A DNA stretch of 32,872 bases from an uncultured bacterium. GTDB taxonomy: Bacteria; Patescibacteriota; Minisyncoccia; Phycocordibacterales; JAACPR01. Below, in pieces: positions 28,727-32,872 of this stretch. The notes beneath the pieces were generated by a model, which did not search any database, had not been told where the DNA came from, and saw nothing but the letters and a program-made list of their open reading frames with translations. Positions within the stretch are counted from its first letter, which is position 1. The number at the start of each line of letters is the position of its first letter. A program made the translations under genes and the position numbers. The stretch is taken from NCBI GenBank assembly GCA_937858275.1, contig CALLZK010000022.1, positions 1-32,872 of the forward strand, in the 5' to 3' direction.

Positions 28727-29752
28727 TTATTGTTTATTAAATTTTACTAATAAATTTGAATTATTATACTGCATCAACATGTTTGGGTTAGATAGTTTAT
28801 GGCTAATTTGTACCTGACCAGCTTTTTCGTCTGTTCTTCTAAGGGTAAGTGAGTTTTTGTTTTGTGTCTGAACTGGTTTTGAGTCCATAAACCATTCAGA
28901 TTTCAAATTTTTTATTGAGTTTTTTTCAAAAAAGTAAGGTTCAGATATTATGTTTAATTCTTGTGTTAACATGGTTATTTCTCCGAAAATTGCTCTATCT
29001 AAAATTGTTCCAAACACAGGATTGCTTTCATAAAATAATATTATTGGATCCGTAAAACCAAATGTTCTACTTGTTTTTGCTGAATTTTGAGAATTTAGAG
29101 GGCTAACTTCTAGAACTACTCTAACCGGTCGGCTTATTATATTGTTTGTGTAGTAATAGGTATCTTTTCCTGGTCCAGAGTTTTCCGCATCTCTTTTGTC
29201 GTTTATTTCCCATCTAAAAACCAAATCTTTTGACGGTATTTTGTTTCCGTTTTGATCTTTAAAATCTGTTACTGCTATAAATTTATAATTTGATTGACTT
29301 GATGCAAGTGCTTTTCCTCTGTAAAAAGCCGGAACATATGTTTGTGCTTCGGCGACAATAGACAGATTTTGAGGGGTTATAATTTTTTCAGCTTGTATTT
29401 CCGACAAATTTTGTTTCGTGACTATTACTTTGATAACATTTCTGGAACCGGAATTTCCAAGTTCTAAATCTATATGAGTTAGTCCAATACCCTCTCGATA
29501 TTTAACATCATTTAACATCCAAGTTATTAGTTGTTTTTTTAAATCGGTAGTATAACTTGTGACTGAGGCTTTTACTGTTTGATTTGGTGCCGGAAACGGT
29601 GGGTTAATTTCTAGAAAGACATTTTCTAATTGATTAAAATCACTAAACATGTTTTCTACTTCAAAATCCCCCATTTGAGAATAAGAAAGTATTGGTATTA
29701 AAAAAATAACTAAAATAATAATTATTGATATGGGTGTAAAATATTTTTTCAT
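28727..29752 (-). CDS. Secreted protein of the T4SS-like operon, unknown function
   Basis: This 341-residue protein starts MKKYFTPISIIIILVIFLIP, a good signal peptide, with a likely cleavage after about residue 25 (SYSQ). The mature part has strand-rich, Ig-like or cadherin-like character (ENVFLEINPPFPAPNQTVKAS near 35-55; FRWEINDK). There are no cysteines and no catalytic motif. The frame is open to an ATG at 29794, 14 codons further upstream, but that start would put extra residues before the signal; a weak -10 (TAAAAT, 29763-29768) also fits the later start. It follows virB4 by 60 bp. It may be an outer part of the secretion apparatus. Confidence 0.7.
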   Translation of the reverse strand: MKKYFTPISIIIILVIFLIPILSYSQMGDFEVENMFSDFNQLENVFLEINPPFPAPNQTVKASVTSYTTDLKKQLITWMLNDVKYREGIGLTHIDLELGNSGSRNVIKVIVTKQNLSEIQAEKIITPQNLSIVAEAQTYVPAFYRGKALASSQSNYKFIAVTDFKDQNGNKIPSKDLVFRWEINDKRDAENSGPGKDTYYYTNNIISRPVRVVLEVSPLNSQNSAKTSRTFGFTDPIILFYESNPVFGTILDRAIFGEITMLTQELNIISEPYFFEKNSIKNLKSEWFMDSKPVQTQNKNSLTLRRTDEKAGQVQISHKLSNPNMLMQYNNSNLLVKFNKQ

Positions 29753-29812
29753 TCTTATAGATATTTTAACAAAATTGATTTTTTTTGAAAACAAAGTTAT
29801 TAGACTTTTAAA

Positions 29813-31687
29813 TTATAAACCTTCTAGTTGTTTTTGTGTTTTTCTAACAGAAGATTCACCTTCTAGTGTAGAAGAATCTTTCAATTGTTGTTTTGCTTTT
29901 CTTATGTTTAGAATTTGGGAAGGGTCTGAGGTTATAATTTGATCTTCTGCATAAGAAGCAATAACTTTTATGGCGACATGTTTCATTCCGGCAAAAAATA
30001 TTCCCTCACCAACACCAGATTCCAAAAGAAGGTATTTTTCCTCATCGGTTAGATTGAAGGTTTTTTGAACTATATCTATAGATGAAACCGATTGCTTCAT
30101 TAGCATTTGCATAGAAGAGTTGCTTATTATGGGTACACCATATGGAGAATTTAAGAAGTCCTCAACATCTTGTGTTATTGTGGACATTCCCAAATAGTAT
30201 TTTCTACATCTTTTTGCTAATCCAAAAAGAAAAGATGCTGTATCCTCTGATTTCATCATCCACCATGCTTCATCAATAACCAACAATCGTTTCTTTAATT
30301 CTTTTCTTATTGCGGTCCAAATAAAGTGTGTTACCAAATACATCGCAATTGGTTTTAGCTCATCTTCCATATCTCTAAGCGAAAAAACTATGAAACTTTT
30401 GTTTATGTCTACATTTGTTGGTTTATTTATAAAACCCGACCATGTTCCTTTTGTGTATTTTCCTAATTTCTGAACTAAATTTTCTGCTCCTTCCATGCCC
30501 GCCAAAACTAATTCAAAATCGGTCATAAGCGGTGGTTCTATTTGTGAAAAGTCTGAGTCCGGAGTTATGTCTTTTAGGGCATAAGTTTCTGTAATTGCTC
30601 TGTCTATAATCGCATCTTCTTCTGGTGTTAATCCTCCAAACATTAATCTAAAAAGTCCCACCAAATTTACAATGTTTGATCTTAGTATATCAGAAGGTTG
30701 CTCATCTGGTTTTGGTTCTGGCAAATCAAAAGGATTTATATGGTGTTGAGAGGTTAGTGATATGTTGAAAAATCTGCCTCCTGTTGATTCGGCTATATAT
30801 TCGTATTCTCTTTCTGGGTCTATAACAATAACTTCAGTTCCAAACATTAAGGACCTAAGAATTTCTAATTTTGTTGTATAAGATTTTCCGGCACCGGCTT
30901 TTGCAAATGTAACAGAATTATAATTTTCTAATGAAAATCTATCAAAAAGAACAAGGCCAGAATTGTGTCTATTTATTCCATACAAAATACCTTTATCTGA
31001 TGTTAGTTCAAAAGAAATAAAAGGAAATATACTAGAAAGAGGTGCAGAATTCAATTTTGTATGAACACCCAAAAGATCTGTACATATAGGAATAATACTT
31101 TTAAATCCTTCTTCTTGTTGGAAAATGGCTGGCTTTACAAAAACTAATTTTGCTTCAAGAATTGATTTTATTTCTGACTCTATTTTTGTTAATTCATCTT
31201 CGGAATCTGCATATATTGAAATATATAAACCAACATCAAATATCTTTTCTTGTGCTTGTTGTAGTTGGTCTCTAAGGGTTTCAAGATCGTTGTATGCCGT
31301 ATCTAGTTTTGGATCTCTGACCAGTCCTTTTTCCATTCTTGAATTAATTTGACTTTCTATTTCTGCTACTTTTTTTTGAAATTGTCTAAGTATTTTTGCC
31401 GTATCAATTGGGTGAACAAAAATTGAAACATCAAATATTTTGTCTAAATTTATTATTGGAGAAAACCAATTATCAGATAAAAATCTGGGATATGATATAA
31501 CAAAAAAACTCCTAACTATCTTGTCGCCAAGATTTATGTCTTTTGGATTTACTTGAAGTGCCGGAGGGGAGATTATGTCTTTTAATTCTAAAACACCCGC
31601 CTCATATATTTGTTGGGGCAAAAAAGAAGTTATTTTTACTTCATTTTTTTCTTCTTTTTTCTTTTTTAAAAAATCTAATATACCCAT
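29813..31687 (-). CDS. VirB4/TraC-family conjugation ATPase
   Basis: This 624-residue protein has an N-terminal VirB4-type domain with coiled-coil segments (about 96-150) and then the motor domain. Walker A is AKAGAGKSYTT (about 262-272), IVIDPEREYEYIAE follows, then Walker B LLVIDEAWWMM and the TQDVEDFL segment (motif of sensor type). VirB4 ATPases drive assembly and substrate transfer in type IV secretion and conjugation. Length is shorter than classical VirB4 (about 790), consistent with part of the N-terminal domain lying in the separate 206-residue protein upstream. It lies 1 bp after that gene. No relaxase or VirD4 is visible in the window. Confidence 0.9.
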   Translation of the reverse strand: MGILDFLKKKKEEKNEVKITSFLPQQIYEAGVLELKDIISPPALQVNPKDINLGDKIVRSFFVISYPRFLSDNWFSPIINLDKIFDVSIFVHPIDTAKILRQFQKKVAEIESQINSRMEKGLVRDPKLDTAYNDLETLRDQLQQAQEKIFDVGLYISIYADSEDELTKIESEIKSILEAKLVFVKPAIFQQEEGFKSIIPICTDLLGVHTKLNSAPLSSIFPFISFELTSDKGILYGINRHNSGLVLFDRFSLENYNSVTFAKAGAGKSYTTKLEILRSLMFGTEVIVIDPEREYEYIAESTGGRFFNISLTSQHHINPFDLPEPKPDEQPSDILRSNIVNLVGLFRLMFGGLTPEEDAIIDRAITETYALKDITPDSDFSQIEPPLMTDFELVLAGMEGAENLVQKLGKYTKGTWSGFINKPTNVDINKSFIVFSLRDMEDELKPIAMYLVTHFIWTAIRKELKKRLLVIDEAWWMMKSEDTASFLFGLAKRCRKYYLGMSTITQDVEDFLNSPYGVPIISNSSMQMLMKQSVSSIDIVQKTFNLTDEEKYLLLESGVGEGIFFAGMKHVAIKVIASYAEDQIITSDPSQILNIRKAKQQLKDSSTLEGESSVRKTQKQLEGL

Positions 31688-31688
31688 T

Positions 31689-32309
31689 TTAATTTTCGAT
31701 TATGGGAGCTTCTGAGTCCCCGGGATTAAATATTTTATAGTATACCTCAATTAATTCTTCTGTTCCAAGTTGAGCAACCCTGACACCGGTTCTGGCTATT
31801 CCCTGTTTGACAACTGATACTCTTTGCTCTAACTGGCTTCTATCTTCTTCAAATTTATCAATCGCGGCTTTTTTAAAATCTGTTTTTTCAAAAAATGAAT
31901 TAGTTTTTTTTATATCAAGTGTTGGCGGGGTATAGGAAACCACAATAAAAAAGTTTTTGGTCATTATGTTTACTGATTCTGTAAAGGTTCTAACAAAATT
32001 TATATATTCTTTTATTTGTAGTCTCATCAAATCGTTTATTTGATCTTTTCTTTTTTGTTCTAGTGAATTTAGATATGGTCTAATGTCTAATTTTCTAGAT
32101 TGAATAAAAATTTGAATAGAAAAATCTAAAGAGTTTAAAAAATTTTGGAATTGAAATATGATAGATTCTTGCTCGTCTACGGATTTTAGGGCAAAGTTTA
32201 GTGATGAGGTCATCAAAATAGATTTCATAGAACCATCTTTCATTATTGCAACACCGTCCCTAACTTCTTTTATTGGAACAAACTCTTGAGTTGTATTAGA
32301 AGATTTCAT
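31689..32309 (-). CDS. TraC/VirB4 N-terminal-domain-like protein
   Basis: This 206-residue soluble protein has VPIKEVRDGVAIMKDGSMKSILMTSS near the start, the strand pattern of the N-terminal domain of VirB4/TraC ATPases. A helical middle follows (DEQESIIFQFQNFLNSLDFSIQIFIQSRKLD) and a charged coiled-coil tail. There is no P-loop. With the next gene supplying the ATPase, the pair looks like a VirB4 split into two polypeptides, as is seen in T4SS-like clusters of Patescibacteria. Its ATG lies 8 nt after an extended -10, giving it a possible internal promoter within the operon. Confidence 0.75.
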   Translation of the reverse strand: MKSSNTTQEFVPIKEVRDGVAIMKDGSMKSILMTSSLNFALKSVDEQESIIFQFQNFLNSLDFSIQIFIQSRKLDIRPYLNSLEQKRKDQINDLMRLQIKEYINFVRTFTESVNIMTKNFFIVVSYTPPTLDIKKTNSFFEKTDFKKAAIDKFEEDRSQLEQRVSVVKQGIARTGVRVAQLGTEELIEVYYKIFNPGDSEAPIIEN

Positions 32310-32317
32310 TTGTGTTT

Positions 32318-32323
32318 ATTATA
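32318..32323 (-). promoter_or_regulatory. Extended -10 before the TraC-like gene
   Basis: On the minus strand TGC + TATAAT stands 8 nt before the ATG at 32309, in the 38-bp gap after the PrgI gene. It predicts a leaderless internal transcript for the virB4 half of the operon. Confidence 0.55.
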
Positions 32324-32347
32324 GCACTAAATTTTTTTTATTAAAAT

Positions 32348-32764
32348 TTATTTATCTATATTTTCGTTTATATCTAGCTCCCAAGACAGATCTTTTAATT
32401 TGCTGTCTGATAGTTTTGGAATATTTGATTCTGTTGTCAAAATTGCATCAGATTCTTTTTTCATTTGTTCTGGGGTTTTTGGGATTTTTTTCCATATATA
32501 TATTTTTGGTTTTCCTGTGTATTTTATAAAGTTTTCAACAATTTTTATAAAAGGTATGTGCCCGTCGTATTTGTAAAAGGCGAAAGCAAAAAACAGTCCG
32601 GCTATAGGAAGTGCTATAAATAATGCTATTATTCTGTTTGGTATTATTCTCGTTAAAATAAAAGCTATTCCAATTCCTGCACCGACATACAAAAATTGCT
32701 TGGCGGTTAATTGACCAAAAATTCTGTCTTCTATTCCTATAAATTGTGGAACTTGAAATCTCAT
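32348..32764 (-). CDS. PrgI family membrane protein
   Basis: This 138-residue protein starts MRFQVPQFIGIEDRIFGQLTAKQF and has two close transmembrane helices (about 25-41 and 46-64), then GHIPFIKIVENFIKY and YIWKK. This is the PrgI layout (VirB3-like inner membrane component of Gram-positive type IV secretion, usually encoded next to VirB4). The acidic C-terminal tail (about 100-138) is extra. Its place directly upstream of the TraC/VirB4 genes supports the call. No SD sequence precedes the ATG. Confidence 0.85.
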   Translation of the reverse strand: MRFQVPQFIGIEDRIFGQLTAKQFLYVGAGIGIAFILTRIIPNRIIALFIALPIAGLFFAFAFYKYDGHIPFIKIVENFIKYTGKPKIYIWKKIPKTPEQMKKESDAILTTESNIPKLSDSKLKDLSWELDINENIDK

Positions 32765-32765
32765 T

Positions 32766-32872
32766 TTAATTTATTTGCTCTCTATATGGATCTGGAAGTT
32801 TCTGTCTTTCTGGTGGGATTGGGTCAGAAAGTTTTTTAATGTCTTGTTTTTGTATATTTATTTCTTCCGGTA
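32766..32872 (-). CDS. 3' end of an unidentified gene of the T4SS-like operon
   Basis: An open minus-strand frame enters from the right edge and stops at 32766-32768, 1 bp before the PrgI start codon. Only 34 or so C-terminal residues are visible. They are hydrophilic and proline-rich (LSDPIPPERQKLPDPYREQIN), with no motif. The tight spacing says it is co-transcribed with the PrgI gene. Its identity cannot be judged from this end. Confidence 0.6.
   Translation of the reverse strand, partial: PEEINIQKQDIKKLSDPIPPERQKLPDPYREQIN

Noticed and set aside
1-32872. CRISPR arrays, transposases, integrases, restriction or toxin-antitoxin systems
   Set aside because: No regularly spaced repeats and no protein with the hallmark motifs of these systems were seen.

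Overview
The window reads as a piece of the replication-origin region of a small, A+T-rich bacterial chromosome, most likely a Patescibacteria/CPR organism of the Parcubacteria type. This is inferred from the mix of genes: short informational proteins, a MurE-like ligase without its normal N-terminal domain, a prepilin and PilB, VKOR, DUF2157/GDYXXLXY membrane proteins, and a chromosomal VirB4/PrgI/VirB2-like cluster. There is also an almost complete lack of Shine-Dalgarno (SD) sequences. No 16S gene is present, so the phylum is not proven.

Layout. 1-470: a tRNA-Ser gene flanked on both sides by hairpin-rich segments that carry copies of its own ends. 476-2545: divergent prepilin and VKOR genes plus a small membrane protein. 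2617-2688: tRNA-Arg. 2748-5148 (-): a three-gene DUF2157/GDYXXLXY membrane operon. 5212-5490 (-): rpsT with its own terminator. 5579-8355 (+): ruvA, a Mur ligase and mutM. 8357-9311: a SpoU methyltransferase and a DoxX-like protein, divergent from 19 bp. 9393-9468: tRNA-Lys. 9473-13463 (-): holA, a small SD-bearing gene, polA and tsaE. 13530-13967 (-): a G+C-rich lipoprotein-like gene. 14078-15751: pilB. About 15880-16070: a candidate structured RNA. 16133-18261 (+): ruvB-yebC-ruvC. 18370-22341: an acidic protein, tyrS (-) and a class A PBP. 22338-25286 (-): dnaA-dnaN and a small DciA-like gene, with DnaA boxes between dnaA and dnaN. 25415-26634 (+): rpmH-rnpA-yidC. 26642-32872 (-): a type IV secretion-like operon that runs off the window.

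How the genes fit together. RuvA, RuvB and RuvC supply a full Holliday-junction resolvasome. PolA, DnaN, HolA, DnaA and MutM cover replication and repair. The prepilin, PilB, VKOR, YidC, the PBP, the Mur ligase and the VirB4-type cluster concern the envelope and surface appendages.

Two themes stand out. First, at least twelve start codons lie 6-10 nt downstream of a -10 hexamer, ten of them with an extended TGn motif, which implies leaderless mRNAs. Second, two short, comparatively G+C-rich genes (10267-10452 and 13530-13967) break this rule. Each has the same 12-nt SD box, its own promoter region and a strong terminator 4-6 nt after the stop codon, so they look like self-contained cassettes. 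Other points for review are an apparent frameshift in rpmH, the candidate RNA before ruvB, and the foldback sequences around tRNA-Ser.
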